Shown here: piece after piece, positions 44,851 through 53,777 of the stretch
Layout: each line of letters begins with the position of its first letter
How positions within the stretch are numbered: the stretch's first letter is position 1
From: Mangrovibacter yixingensis
GTDB lineage: Bacteria > Pseudomonadota > Gammaproteobacteria > Enterobacterales > Enterobacteriaceae
Assembly: GCF_020523985.1 (NCBI RefSeq)
Contig: NZ_JAIVKM010000001.1
Span: 930,001 to 994,000 of the forward strand
Direction: 5' to 3'
DNA: 64,000 nucleotides
Notes under the pieces: generated by a model
What the model saw: only the letters and a program-made list of their open reading frames with translations
Databases searched by the model: none
What the model was told of the DNA's origin: nothing
Program-made: the position numbers and the translations under genes

Positions 44851-47046
44851 TTAAAACCGGTAATTTGCCGAAACACTGAAGTTACGCGGTTCACCGTACA
44901 CCACGGAACCATTCAGGTTTTCATCATAGGTTTTATCGAACAGGTTATTAATATTGGCCTGCACCGCCAGGTTTTGGGTAACCTGGTAACGGCTGAATAA
45001 ATTCACCACAGCATAGCTGCCTTGCTCAGCACGCCATGTGCCGTAAGCGGTGGACACATCTTTATAGGTCCGGTCCTGCCAGTTCACACCACCGCCAACG
45101 GTCAGTTTCGGCATGGCAGGCAGGCGGTAGCGAGTAAACAGTTTCACCGAAGTGCGCGGCAGGTTGGGGTTAACGGCGTTGCCTTCGTTGTCATCGGCAA
45201 CATAACGCGTTGCACCAAAGGTCATCTGCCAGTTGTCTGTCAGTGCGCCATTTAGTTCGAATTCCACACCTTTACTTACCGTACCGTTTACGCCGCGGTA
45301 AGCCGAATCTGTTGAGCCAGAAATCAACTGCCCGGTGCTTTCCGCCACGTTATCCTGTTCAATTCTGAACACCGACAGGGTGGTGGTCAGGCGGCTGTTC
45401 ATCCAGTCTGATTTCAGGCCAATTTCATAGTCATTGCCGGTAACAGGCGACAAATATTTCCCGCTGCTGTCACGGTAATCTTGCGGCTGGAATATTGAGG
45501 TATAGCTGGCGTAAGCAGACCAGTTGTCATTGATATCAAAGATAAGCCCGGCATAAGGCGTAGTATGGTTTTTCTCCATACTGTAGCTCAGAGTATCAAT
45601 TCGCCAGTTGGTATAACGCGCGCCAAGGATCAGGTGCAGCGGGTCGGCCAGTGAAATACGCGTAGCGGCATACAGGGACTTCATGTGAGTGGTATCGTCC
45701 TGGGCTACAGTTTGCTGGCCCCACTGGGTTTCCGGGAAGTTTCCATCGTAATCATAAAAGCTGCCGAACTCATCCGGGAAAATATTGGCCCAGGTATTCA
45801 GGTAGCGGTTGGTTTGTTTACTGTAGCTGCCGCCAAACATCAGGTTATGCTGGCGGCCAAACAGGTCGTACGTCCCCTGAGAATAGAGATCCAGAGCATC
45901 CATTTTGCGTGTTCCGGAGTTCCAGCCGGTACCACCCACATAATCATAGCCTGCGCCATAACTGCCATAAGGCCCAATCAACTGGCCAGTATCTTTATTG
46001 ACGACAGCATCCAGGTACATCATTTTGCTGTCGAATTTCGTTTGTGAATGGGTGGCGTTCAGGGTGGCTTCCCAGGTGTCTGCAAAGCGTTGTTTTAACG
46101 TAATAAAGAACTTATTGAATTCTTTATCGTTATACGCCCAGTCCGGGGCGGTACTGTGTGAGCGGTCATAGTGGCGTGTGCTGCCATCACTGTTCCACCA
46201 TGGCAGGCCGTTCCAGGTGGGGCTGTTCACGTCAATACGCTGATATTCATAGCCAGCGGAAAGCGAAGTCGTGTCACTCAGGTCTGCATCAATAATGCCG
46301 GAGAAAAAGGTTTTTTTATTGTTATAGCGGTCCAGCCATGAGTCGTTATCCTGGTAACCGGCAATCAGCCTGGCGCGCACACTACCACTTTCAGTTACCG
46401 GGCCCTGCAAATCGGCAACGTAGCGTTGTTTATTCCAACTGCCATATTCGGCGGAAAGGTTGCCAGTGAAGGTGCGGCTGGTGGCGTGTTTGCGAACCAT
46501 GTTGATAGCCGCGGATGGGTTGCCGGTGCCGGTCATCAGCCCGGTTGCGCCTCGCACCACTTCAACGCGTTCATACAGGGCGGTATCGGCCAGAGCGTCT
46601 CCCAGGTTCCACTGGGATTCAAAATAAGTGGGAATGCCATCAATCATGTAGTTATCAATTTGAAAACCACGCGAATAATAAAGACTACGGTCAGAGTCAG
46701 TAGTGCTTTTGCTAATCCCTGTGGTGTTTTCCATTACATCACCCAGGGTTTCCAGTTGCTGGTCTTCCATGCGTTGCTGGCTGATGATACTGACAGACTG
46801 GGGAATATCCCGCTGGATCAATGTCATTTTGGTGCCAACAGAGGTGGCAGGCACGCTGTAATCTTGGCTTTGCGCCGTGGAATTACGGGTGGATGTAGTG
46901 CCTTCAACAATCACCGTGTCTTCTGTATTGTCTGTTGTAGCCGCAAGGCCAGCCATGGGCATCAGTGCCAGAGAAATACTGGTTGTCAGCAATGAATAGC
47001 CGCTTTTGCGCAATAGTGGTTCCTTCCTGAATGGAAGTGCGAACAT
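44851..47046 (-). CDS. fhuE: Ferric-coprogen/rhodotorulic acid outer-membrane receptor FhuE
   Basis: TonB-dependent receptor for fungal hydroxamate siderophores (coprogen, rhodotorulate, ferrioxamine B). The 731-residue precursor has a signal peptide ending GLAA, a TonB box EDTVIVEG near 42-49, a plug domain with RDIPQSVSIISQQRMEDQQL and the 22-strand barrel ending in phenylalanine (SANYRF). It is colinear with E. coli FhuE over its full length. AAGGGG precedes the ATG and a Fur box lies upstream. Uptake also needs TonB-ExbBD and FhuBCD, encoded elsewhere. Confidence 0.94.
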   Translation of the reverse strand: MFALPFRKEPLLRKSGYSLLTTSISLALMPMAGLAATTDNTEDTVIVEGTTSTRNSTAQSQDYSVPATSVGTKMTLIQRDIPQSVSIISQQRMEDQQLETLGDVMENTTGISKSTTDSDRSLYYSRGFQIDNYMIDGIPTYFESQWNLGDALADTALYERVEVVRGATGLMTGTGNPSAAINMVRKHATSRTFTGNLSAEYGSWNKQRYVADLQGPVTESGSVRARLIAGYQDNDSWLDRYNNKKTFFSGIIDADLSDTTSLSAGYEYQRIDVNSPTWNGLPWWNSDGSTRHYDRSHSTAPDWAYNDKEFNKFFITLKQRFADTWEATLNATHSQTKFDSKMMYLDAVVNKDTGQLIGPYGSYGAGYDYVGGTGWNSGTRKMDALDLYSQGTYDLFGRQHNLMFGGSYSKQTNRYLNTWANIFPDEFGSFYDYDGNFPETQWGQQTVAQDDTTHMKSLYAATRISLADPLHLILGARYTNWRIDTLSYSMEKNHTTPYAGLIFDINDNWSAYASYTSIFQPQDYRDSSGKYLSPVTGNDYEIGLKSDWMNSRLTTTLSVFRIEQDNVAESTGQLISGSTDSAYRGVNGTVSKGVEFELNGALTDNWQMTFGATRYVADDNEGNAVNPNLPRTSVKLFTRYRLPAMPKLTVGGGVNWQDRTYKDVSTAYGTWRAEQGSYAVVNLFSRYQVTQNLAVQANINNLFDKTYDENLNGSVVYGEPRNFSVSANYRF

Positions 47047-47134
47047 GAATATCCCCTTAGAACAATAAGTTGTTAAATTCCGCCCAAAGCTCGCCTCACC
47101 GATATATTGCGGCGGACAGAAAATTAATTATGCA

Positions 47135-47160
47135 AATAATAATGAGAATAATAACTATTA
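47135..47160 (-). promoter_or_regulatory. Fur box upstream of fhuE
   Basis: AATAATAATGAGAATAATAA and following bases contain overlapping NATWAT-type hexamers matching the Fur pattern; about 90 bases upstream of fhuE. Confidence 0.65.
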
Positions 47161-47296
47161 GTGGTTATGGATGTAACCACATGTGAAACTGGGTTTCAAG
47201 AAAAGTTTTTATTTACAGGCAGGAGGGAGTTTTTCGCCGGAATGTTGCTGTGCTGAACGTTAAGCCTGATTCGGGTGTGCCATGGGCTTCGCTGTT

Positions 47297-47317
47297 GCGG
47301 GTCTGCTCCAGACCCGC
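47297..47317. other. Small perfect hairpin
   Basis: GCGGGTCTG-CTC-CAGACCCGC, 9-bp stem. No T run. Lies between fhuE and the chemoreceptor remnant. Confidence 0.4.
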
Positions 47318-47439
47318 ATTGGGATGAATAAGCTGCTATTACTTACCTACCTGGACTGGTGAGGAAAGAAGATCCCGGGGCGATAGCAGCCCGATGATTA
47401 CTGGCCAGCTAACAATAAGTGAGGCTCCTGTATTTGGTC

Positions 47440-48050
47440 GCAGGCAGAAATACTGAGACGGCTTCATTCAGAACATGTGACTGGTCTTTAAGTGACTGGG
47501 CTGTAGCATAAGCCTGCTCAACCAGTGTCGCACTCTGCCGGGTGACGGTGTCCATTTGTGCGAAGCCTGGTTGATCTGCTCAATGCCACGGCTTTGTCTG
47601 CTTCAACGGGAACATTCAGCACCAGTATATTGGTCTGAAAGGCAATGATTTCGATAATACTGATAATGCTGAATGGGCGCCTGGCGTAATAGTCATGCTC
47701 AACTGGCCCCGGACAATGTTGTCACACAACGACTTCGCCTGCTCCAAAGGTGACAGAACCCGTCGGTTATCCATATATTACTTAAAGGTGTTGTCGACAC
47801 AACGATTGCCTGATTGAGTGAGTTGCCAGAGCTAGCCATATCGCCTTTTCGGCGTAATCCATGGCTTTAACTCGCATAGTCCGGTTATGGTTAATTGGGG
47901 CGAAGATGGACAGCACTACGTGGAATTCTTTATTCACTTTATCCAGCGATTTATTACTGCCTGTCAGGGACTGGCGGTTGTACTGCTACTGCAAAGGTAA
48001 ATAATCAGAAAAACAGTGAAGGTGATGAGAGAAAAGCGTCCAACAGTCAT
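47440..48050 (-). pseudogene. Decayed methyl-accepting chemotaxis protein
   Basis: Starts like a chemoreceptor on the minus strand at 48050 (MTVGRFSLITFTVFLII, a first membrane segment), then continues in shifted frames: VNKEFHVVLSIFAPINHN, later FQTNILVLNVPVEA, the counterpart of the highly conserved AFQTNILALNAAVEA signalling tip, and finally QASAQMDTVTRQSATLVEQA. Much of the periplasmic and HAMP regions is deleted. Not functional. Confidence 0.75.
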
Positions 48051-48245
48051 GAGCAATTCCTTTAGTAATTAAGCTCATTCTTGGTTAAGAAGTGTAACTT
48101 GATAATAGTTATCGGCCAGGGATATTCCTGGGCGTAACCGGATTTGTGCCAGTGAAAGTTTTTTTAACACTTATCATCTAAATACCCGGCCAGAGTGTGT
48201 GAAGCTCGCTACACTGGTTAACAGGGTTTAGTAAGAACTAACGGT

Positions 48246-49424
48246 ATGAAATTTCTGTTGAATAAATTCAGGTTTGTTTTGGGGTGGTTGAAGCCACACT
48301 ACTGGTTGAGTCTGTTAACTCTGTTCATTGGGGGGATTTTTCTGCGTCCGGTCCTGATGCAGGTGTGGCACACATTGCCGGTAGACATGGAGTATTTTAC
48401 AGACTGGAAAGACGCTATTTCTACTTTTGGGCTGCTAAGGTTGCCCCAGGTGGTACTGGGTAGTGCAATTGTGCTGATGAGTATTGGGTTGTTTTTGCGG
48501 GCCAGGGTGGCATGGACTTTCGCGCTGCTACTGTTGGTAGTGGTGACACTATTCAACTTTTGGCTTACCGCGGGTAATTTGCGTATTGGCTATCTGGCCC
48601 TAATTGACACCTTATGTTTGCTTTATTTCTGGCGCGATTTCAGCCATTCCAGCCTTGCCGCAGGCACGCTATTCGCACTTATCAGCTTCGCGTCATTACT
48701 GACTTATGCTCTGTTTGGTTCACTTTACCTGGGGGCACAATTTCACCCGCCTATCACTGAGTTTGCTCAGGCTCTCTATTTTTCGACGGTCAGTATGTCG
48801 ACAGTCGGGTATGGCGATATTATTCCGGTCACCAGTACGGCACGCTTTTTTACTGTATCCATCATTATTATGGGGATTACGGTCTTCGCGACATCGGTCA
48901 GCGCAATTATTGGCCCGGTGATTGGCGGTAATCTTAACCGTATGATAAAAGGACGAATTTCACACGCTATGCGTAAGAATCATATTATTATTGTGGGAGC
49001 CAGCCCGCTGGCAATGAGCGTTTATTCGGGTTTAAAACAACGTAATGAAACCGTGACAGTCATCGTCCCACCGGGGATTCCTCATGAATACCCGGCAGAT
49101 GCAGACGTGATAGTCGATGACCCTTCGGCAAATCAGACATTACTTAACGCTGGTGCAAATAAAGCCAGAAATATTCTGGTACTGCGGGATGACGACTCTG
49201 ATAACGCCTTTATTGTTCTGGCGGCCAAAGAAGTGGTTGCACCAGAAACAAAAATAATCGCACTGGTAAATTCCGACAAAAATTTGAACAAAATTAAGAG
49301 GGTTCAACCCGATATTGTTTTTTCACTGCAAACGCTGGCAAGCGAGATGCTGCTTGCCAGACTCAGTGGCGAAAAGATGACAAACCAGGATCTGATGCAA
49401 CTGTTGTTCCACGAAAACCATTAG
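48246..49424 (+). CDS. Kch-like potassium channel with RCK domain
   Basis: Inner-membrane ion channel, 392 residues, resembling E. coli Kch along its length. Hydrophobic segments fill residues 15-220; the selectivity filter TVGYGD is at about 185-190 (STVSMSTVGYGDIIPV). A cytoplasmic RCK/Rossmann domain follows from about 245 (HIIIVGASPLAMSVY), where a canonical third glycine is replaced, and LASEMLLARLSGE lies near the C-terminus. No S4-type arginine array is obvious. The 3' end overlaps the convergent nitronate monooxygenase gene by four bases. Confidence 0.87.
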   Translation: MKFLLNKFRFVLGWLKPHYWLSLLTLFIGGIFLRPVLMQVWHTLPVDMEYFTDWKDAISTFGLLRLPQVVLGSAIVLMSIGLFLRARVAWTFALLLLVVVTLFNFWLTAGNLRIGYLALIDTLCLLYFWRDFSHSSLAAGTLFALISFASLLTYALFGSLYLGAQFHPPITEFAQALYFSTVSMSTVGYGDIIPVTSTARFFTVSIIIMGITVFATSVSAIIGPVIGGNLNRMIKGRISHAMRKNHIIIVGASPLAMSVYSGLKQRNETVTVIVPPGIPHEYPADADVIVDDPSANQTLLNAGANKARNILVLRDDDSDNAFIVLAAKEVVAPETKIIALVNSDKNLNKIKRVQPDIVFSLQTLASEMLLARLSGEKMTNQDLMQLLFHENH

Positions 49425-50503
49425 TGAGGCGTCTCAATTGTGTCTGCCGAGTTTTGCCACTCCTGGGCGAGTATTTCAACCAGCCGGGCTGCACTCTCTT
49501 TACGGGCCCGGTGTGCACCGGTTCCGGCCCACTGGGCACCAAAACCCGCCACACCAGATGACTGCGCAGCCGCTGCCAGTGCTTTACCCAGAGAATAGGC
49601 AACCGGGTAATCCGGAATGTTGTCAGGCGAAATCATATGAGTAGCCTTGCAGAATGCGTTATTCAGGCTACGTGCCGGGCGGCCTGAAATAGCTGAAGTC
49701 ATGAATGTTTCATCGGGCTTTGCCTGGCCCAGGGCTTCACGGTAAGCGGTATTGGCAGCGGATTCCGGGCAGAGAATAAATGCTGTTCCCATCTGTACGC
49801 CCACCGCTCCTTGCTGAATTACTTTTGCGATATCTTCCCCGTTCATAATGCCACCGGCACAAATCACGGGCAGCGGAGTGGCCTCCTGTATCAGTGGCAA
49901 TAACTCAGAGGTGCTTAACCGGGCATCTGTCTCTGTGGCCAGAAATGCACCACGGTGCCCACCAGCTTCAAACCCCTGCGCAATAATAAAATCCACACCA
50001 GCAGCGGCAATCAACCTGGCTTCACTAGGTGATGTGGCGCTGGCGAGCGTTAAACAGCCTACGGCCTTGAGTGCCTGAATGGCTTCTGGTTCTGGCAGGC
50101 CAAAATGGAAGCTTACCACTGCCGGTCGTGTATCCAGCAATACCTGCAACATTGCGCTGTTGTGGCAAAAGGTGGCGTATATTTCGTCCAGTGTGGTGGG
50201 TGCAGCGCTGCCAAAGTTGTGGAACATCTCGCTGAACTGCTTTATCCACGCCTGCTCTTTAGTGGGGTTGCGCGTGGCTGGTGGGTGGCAAAACACGTTC
50301 ACATTAAAAGGTGCCCTGGTCAGTTCCTGAGTTTGGTTTATCATCTCCCGGGCCTGTTGTGTTGTTGCTGCACCAACGCTAATGGAACCCAGCGCACCAC
50401 TATTACTGACTGCGGCAGCCAGCGCTGGTGTAGATACGCCAGCCATCGGTGCCTGAATAATGGGGTATTTTAGGTTTAAAGCATCACATAATGGATTCGT
50501 CAT
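49421..50503 (-). CDS. Nitronate monooxygenase (2-nitropropane dioxygenase family)
   Basis: FMN-dependent TIM-barrel flavoprotein of 360 residues oxidising alkyl nitronates such as propionate 3-nitronate. Visible signatures are PIIQAPMAGVSTP near residues 12-24, FIIAQGFEAGGHRG near 172-185 with the conserved catalytic histidine of the class, PVICAGGIMNGEDI near 212-225 and GAVGVQMGTAF near 232-242. I chose the ATG at 50503 over an in-frame GTG at 50527; neither has a strong ribosome-binding site. It lies convergent to the channel gene. Confidence 0.88.
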   Translation of the reverse strand: MTNPLCDALNLKYPIIQAPMAGVSTPALAAAVSNSGALGSISVGAATTQQAREMINQTQELTRAPFNVNVFCHPPATRNPTKEQAWIKQFSEMFHNFGSAAPTTLDEIYATFCHNSAMLQVLLDTRPAVVSFHFGLPEPEAIQALKAVGCLTLASATSPSEARLIAAAGVDFIIAQGFEAGGHRGAFLATETDARLSTSELLPLIQEATPLPVICAGGIMNGEDIAKVIQQGAVGVQMGTAFILCPESAANTAYREALGQAKPDETFMTSAISGRPARSLNNAFCKATHMISPDNIPDYPVAYSLGKALAAAAQSSGVAGFGAQWAGTGAHRARKESAARLVEILAQEWQNSADTIETPH

Positions 50504-50644
50504 GGTAATCAGGTTGTTAGAAAGCACAGACCACCAAGTGTAGAAGACGAGACAGATATTGCCTGGGTTAGGTGCCTGAGCCGGGGGAGTTTTGTTGATT
50601 GTGGTGGTAACTCAGTTCAGAACGCAAAACCGGCAACAAAACGC

Positions 50645-50767
50645 CTGTTTATAAGCCACATTTGAGTGATGAATTCCCCAAAATAATTCGCCGTGCAGGA
50701 AGGCGGCAGCGCAGGGAGTTGCCGGGAGCTTACTGGAGTAAGTGACCGGTACGAGCGAGCACAGCCA
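50645..50767. repeat. 123-bp tRNA-flanking repeat, copy C (ERIC/RtT-like)
   Basis: Differs from copies A and B at four or five positions. It is followed by the same sequence that follows copy B up to the tRNA terminator, so the whole tRNA 3' flank is duplicated. Confidence 0.6.
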
Positions 50768-50832
50768 ACGCACCTGCAGGGTGAAGTATGCAGGGGAATG
50801 GTGAGGGTTCTCACCCTCCCTCAGGGAGTTTC

Positions 50833-50865
50833 GGGCAAAAAAAAAGCCCGTACATAAGTACGAGC
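50833..50865 (-). terminator. tRNA-type terminator in front of the tRNA-Ser remnant
   Basis: AAGCCCGTAC / GTACGAGCTT (one mismatch) with an A run at 50837-50845 on the plus strand; the same structure recurs at 51015-51043 before the intact tRNA. Confidence 0.55.
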
Positions 50866-50878
50866 TTCTCTATGAATA

Positions 50879-50972
50879 TGGCGGTGAGGGAGGGATTGAT
50901 TCGCTACGCTCACCCCTGCGGGGCAACCTGTTACACAGGTTGTCCTGATACCTGCGGTATCAGTCGAACCCT
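50879..50972 (-). pseudogene. tRNA-Ser 3'-end remnant interrupted by a 67-bp triple stem-loop
   Basis: The 19 bases 50879-50897 equal the 3' end of tRNA-Ser(GGA) up to the T-loop. The tRNA sequence resumes as CGAACCCT at 50965-50972, after which it ends. Between, 50898-50964 carries three consecutive perfect hairpins, each with a three-base loop: CCCC/GGGG (50913-50923), CAACCTGT/ACAGGTTG (50924-50942) and CTGATACC/GGTATCAG (50945-50963). Confidence 0.75.
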
Positions 50973-51014
50973 GACGAGGGTTCTCACCCTCCCTCAGGGA
51001 GTTTCGGACAATAA

Positions 51015-51043
51015 AAAAGCCCGTACATAAGTACGAGCTTCTC
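51015..51043 (-). terminator. Terminator of the second tRNA-Ser gene
   Basis: On the minus strand, a GTACTTATGTAC stem with one internal mismatch, followed by a T run (A run 51013-51018 on the plus strand). Confidence 0.6.
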
Positions 51044-51051
51044 TATGAATA

Positions 51052-51139
51052 TGGCGGTGAGGGAGGGATTCGAACCCTCGATACGTTGCCGTATACACAC
51101 TTTCCAGGCGTGCTCCTTCAGCCTCTCGGACACCTCACC
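51052..51139 (-). tRNA. serX: tRNA-Ser (anticodon GGA), serX position
   Basis: Eighty-eight bases, apparently identical to the copy at 31956-32043, with encoded CCA end and GGA anticodon reading UCC/UCU. It stands directly upstream of ghrA and divergent from it, the position of serX in E. coli, so I take it as the ancestral copy. Confidence 0.95.
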
Positions 51140-51340
51140 AAATTGTTGAACCACCAGAGTGGAACGGCGCTTAATTTAGGGAAAAGCGACGCCAGCGTCA
51201 ATCAACTTTTTTGTAAAAAGAACCGTTTAGCCAAACTTCCAGCAAAATGCTGGCAAAACCAACAAAAAGCGCTGTTTTTTATCGCAGGGCTCTTGTGTTA
51301 ATACCACTTTGCGGTAAGCCTGTACAAAACAGGAGGCTAA

Positions 51341-52282
51341 ATGCAGATACTTTTCTACCACCCCGATTTTGATTCATCGCTCTGGGTTCGCAGTCTGGAG
51401 CAGGCTATACCCGGTGCTACAGTACGCATCTGGAAACCCGGTGATAACGCAACTGCAGATTTTGCATTGGTTTGGCACCCGCCGCGGGAAATGCTTGCCG
51501 GGCGGGATAACCTTAAAGCCGTTATTGCCCTTGGCGCTGGTGTGGATTCCGTGCTTAACCAGCTCAAACAAGACCCGGATTTTATCCCGGCGCATGTGCC
51601 GCTGTATCGCCTTGAAGATGCCGGTATGGGAAAACAAATGCAGGAATTTGCTGTAAGCCAGGTATTGCGCTGGTTTCGCCGGTTCGATGATTACCAGGAT
51701 TTGCAGCGGGAAGGGCGCTGGGAACCCCTTGAAGAGTACCAAACCAGTGAGTTCACCGTTGGAATCTTAGGGGCTGGTGTGCTGAGCAAATGTGTGGCAG
51801 AAAGCTTGCTGCCCTGGAGTTTTCCAGTACGAACCTGGAGCCGCCAGGTAAAAGACTGGCCTGGTGTGCACAGTTTCGCTGGCAAAGCATCACTGAGCGA
51901 CTTTCTATCAGAAACCCGGGTACTCATCAATTTGTTACCCCATACTCCGCAAACAGAAGGCATGATTGACCAGCAGTTACTGGCTTGCTTACCACAAGGC
52001 GCGTTTCTACTGAACCTTGGGCGTGGTGCGCATGTTGTTGAGGATGACTTGCTGGCAGCAATGGAGTCCGGCCAGATTACACGTGCTACGCTTGATGTTG
52101 TGCGGGAGGAACCATTACCTGCAAGCAACCCATTGTGGCGACATCCGCATGTAACAATTACCCCGCATATTGCCGCTTCCACAAGGCTTGAGGATGCTGT
52201 CATCTACTTAGCGAAGTTGATGAATGCGCTTGAACAAGGTGAAATTCCTCCCGGTCAGGTTGATAAGGTGCGCGGTTACTGA
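51341..52282 (+). CDS. ghrA: Glyoxylate/hydroxypyruvate reductase A
   Basis: NADPH-dependent 2-hydroxyacid dehydrogenase of 313 residues (E. coli GhrA 312), reducing glyoxylate to glycolate and hydroxypyruvate to glycerate in the cytosol. The coenzyme-binding loop GILGAGVLS is at residues 141-149; the third glycine of the usual GxGxxG is a serine. Catalytic residues are visible as Arg in NLGRGAHVV near 227, Glu in REEPLP and His in [14 protein letters not shown] lies 5-6 bases before the ATG. The ycdX gene follows by 68 bases. Confidence 0.95.
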   Translation: MQILFYHPDFDSSLWVRSLEQAIPGATVRIWKPGDNATADFALVWHPPREMLAGRDNLKAVIALGAGVDSVLNQLKQDPDFIPAHVPLYRLEDAGMGKQMQEFAVSQVLRWFRRFDDYQDLQREGRWEPLEEYQTSEFTVGILGAGVLSKCVAESLLPWSFPVRTWSRQVKDWPGVHSFAGKASLSDFLSETRVLINLLPHTPQTEGMIDQQLLACLPQGAFLLNLGRGAHVVEDDLLAAMESGQITRATLDVVREEPLPASNPLWRHPHVTITPHIAASTRLEDAVIYLAKLMNALEQGEIPPGQVDKVRGY

Positions 52283-52350
52283 TGTGCGGCTGTATCAACA
52301 TCCGGAAAGATAACTGTTATCATTGTGGCTGTTTTTAACAGGAGATTGCT

Positions 52351-53088
52351 ATGTACCCCGTAGATTTGCATATGCATACGGTTGCCAGTACCCATGCATA
52401 CAGCACCCTTCACGATTACATCGCGCAGGCGAAAGCCGCGGGTATCAAACTGTTTGCTATTACCGACCACGGGCCTGAAATGGCGGATGCTCCACATTAC
52501 TGGCATTTCGTTAATATGCGTATCTGGCCGCGGTTGGTTAATGGTGTAGGTATTTTGCGGGGTATCGAAGCGAATATTAAAAACACCGATGGTGAAACGG
52601 ACTGCGTGGGGCATATGCGTGATTCACTGGATTTGGTTGTTGCGGGTTTTCATGAGCCTGTTTTCCCCCCGGCAGATAAAGACACCCATACCACCGCAAT
52701 GATTGCAGCTATGGCATCGGGTAAAGTCCATATTATCAGCCACCCCGGTAACCCGAAATTTCCCGTCGATATACCGGCTATTGCCGAGGCCGCCGCGCGT
52801 TACAACGTGGCACTGGAGCTGAATAACTCCTCGTTTACGCATTCACGTAAAGGGTCTGAAGGTAATTGCACTGAAATTGCCGCGGCAGTTAAAGAAGCTG
52901 GAGGCTGGTTGTCATTAGGGTCTGATTCGCACACAGCCTTTACTCTCGGGCACTTTCATGAGTGTGAAAAAATCCTCAATAAAGTCGCTTTTCCCCGTGA
53001 ACGCATTTTGAATGTTTCTCCACGCCGTTTATTGGATTTTCTTGAATCCCATGGTATGGCGCCAATTGAAGAGTTCGCAGAACTCTGA
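52351..53088 (+). CDS. ycdX: PHP-domain phosphatase YcdX
   Basis: PHP-fold metal-dependent phosphatase with a trinuclear zinc site in E. coli YcdX, linked to swarming motility. The length is 245 residues, identical to E. coli. Metal-ligand motifs are [10 protein letters not shown] (His7, His9), AITDHGPEM near 36-44, GIEAN near 71-75, HISHPGNP near 130 and GSDSHT near 191-196. AGGAG precedes the ATG. ycdY follows by 54 bases, as in E. coli. Confidence 0.96.
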   Translation: MYPVDLHMHTVASTHAYSTLHDYIAQAKAAGIKLFAITDHGPEMADAPHYWHFVNMRIWPRLVNGVGILRGIEANIKNTDGETDCVGHMRDSLDLVVAGFHEPVFPPADKDTHTTAMIAAMASGKVHIISHPGNPKFPVDIPAIAEAAARYNVALELNNSSFTHSRKGSEGNCTEIAAAVKEAGGWLSLGSDSHTAFTLGHFHECEKILNKVAFPRERILNVSPRRLLDFLESHGMAPIEEFAEL

Positions 53089-53142
53089 TTTTGCTGTAAT
53101 TGAGCTAATCCTACAGGCTAGTGCTTGAACAAGGTCATGATA

Positions 53143-53706
53143 ATGAATGAGTTTTCTATTCTTTGCCGTATTTTAGGTTCACTTTTTTACCGTCAACCTC
53201 AGGACCCACTATTGGTGCCGTTATACACAGCGATTCAGGAAGGTAAGTTGGCGCAAAGCTGGCCGTTAGAGCAGGACGAATTGCTGGTTCGCCTGCAACA
53301 GAGCAACGATATGGCGGCAATAAGCGAAGACTTCCATACACTGTTTGTTGGTGATGAGTGTCGTGTTAGTCCTTTTCGCAGCGCCTGGGTCGAGGGAAGC
53401 CGCGAAGCAGAAGTTCGTGAGTTCTTGAGTAGCCGAGGCATGCCATTGTCAGACGCTCCGGCAGATCATTTTGGTGGCATATTGCTGGCTGCATCCTGGC
53501 TTGAAGATCAGGCTCAGGAAGATGAGTCCCTTGCTTTGGAAACGCTGTTTGACAGTTTTCTGCTTCCCTGGTGTGGCACTTTCTTGGGCAAGGTTGAAGC
53601 TCATGCTACAACAGCATTTTGGCGCACATTGGCACAGGTTGCCCGTGAAGCTATTCAGGCCATGTGGGACGAACTACAGGAAGATGGTGAGCAACCACAA
53701 TCATAG
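53143..53706 (+). CDS. ycdY: TorD/DmsD-family chaperone YcdY
   Basis: All-helical redox-enzyme-maturation-type chaperone that in E. coli inserts zinc into YcdX and stimulates its phosphatase activity. The 187 residues from MNEFSILCRILGSL align with E. coli YcdY (184 aa); the upstream TTG at 53125 is unlikely to be used. The conserved LWCGTFLGKVEAHATTAFW-like segment near 148-166 is present as LPWCGTFLGKVEAHA. ycdZ, the next gene in E. coli, is absent; a terminator and csgD follow instead. Confidence 0.94.
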   Translation: MNEFSILCRILGSLFYRQPQDPLLVPLYTAIQEGKLAQSWPLEQDELLVRLQQSNDMAAISEDFHTLFVGDECRVSPFRSAWVEGSREAEVREFLSSRGMPLSDAPADHFGGILLAASWLEDQAQEDESLALETLFDSFLLPWCGTFLGKVEAHATTAFWRTLAQVAREAIQAMWDELQEDGEQPQS

Positions 53707-53740
53707 CTCATTGCATCCTGTCGATTTATACAAAATTATT

Positions 53741-53777
53741 GATGTAAAAAACCGGCTTTATGCCGGTTTTTTACATC
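53741..53777. terminator. Bidirectional terminator between ycdY and csgD
   Basis: Perfect 16-bp stem (53741-53756 / 53762-53777) with a five-base loop and A/T tracts at both ends, ideal for termination in both directions. The last codon and stop of csgD (53771-53773) lie inside the stem, so csgD is now monocistronic. Confidence 0.9.

Noticed and set aside
32044-51051. Prophage or integrative element with an integrase
   Set aside because: No integrase, phage structural or conjugation genes seen; only the duplicated tRNA and a Tn3-type remnant point to mobility.
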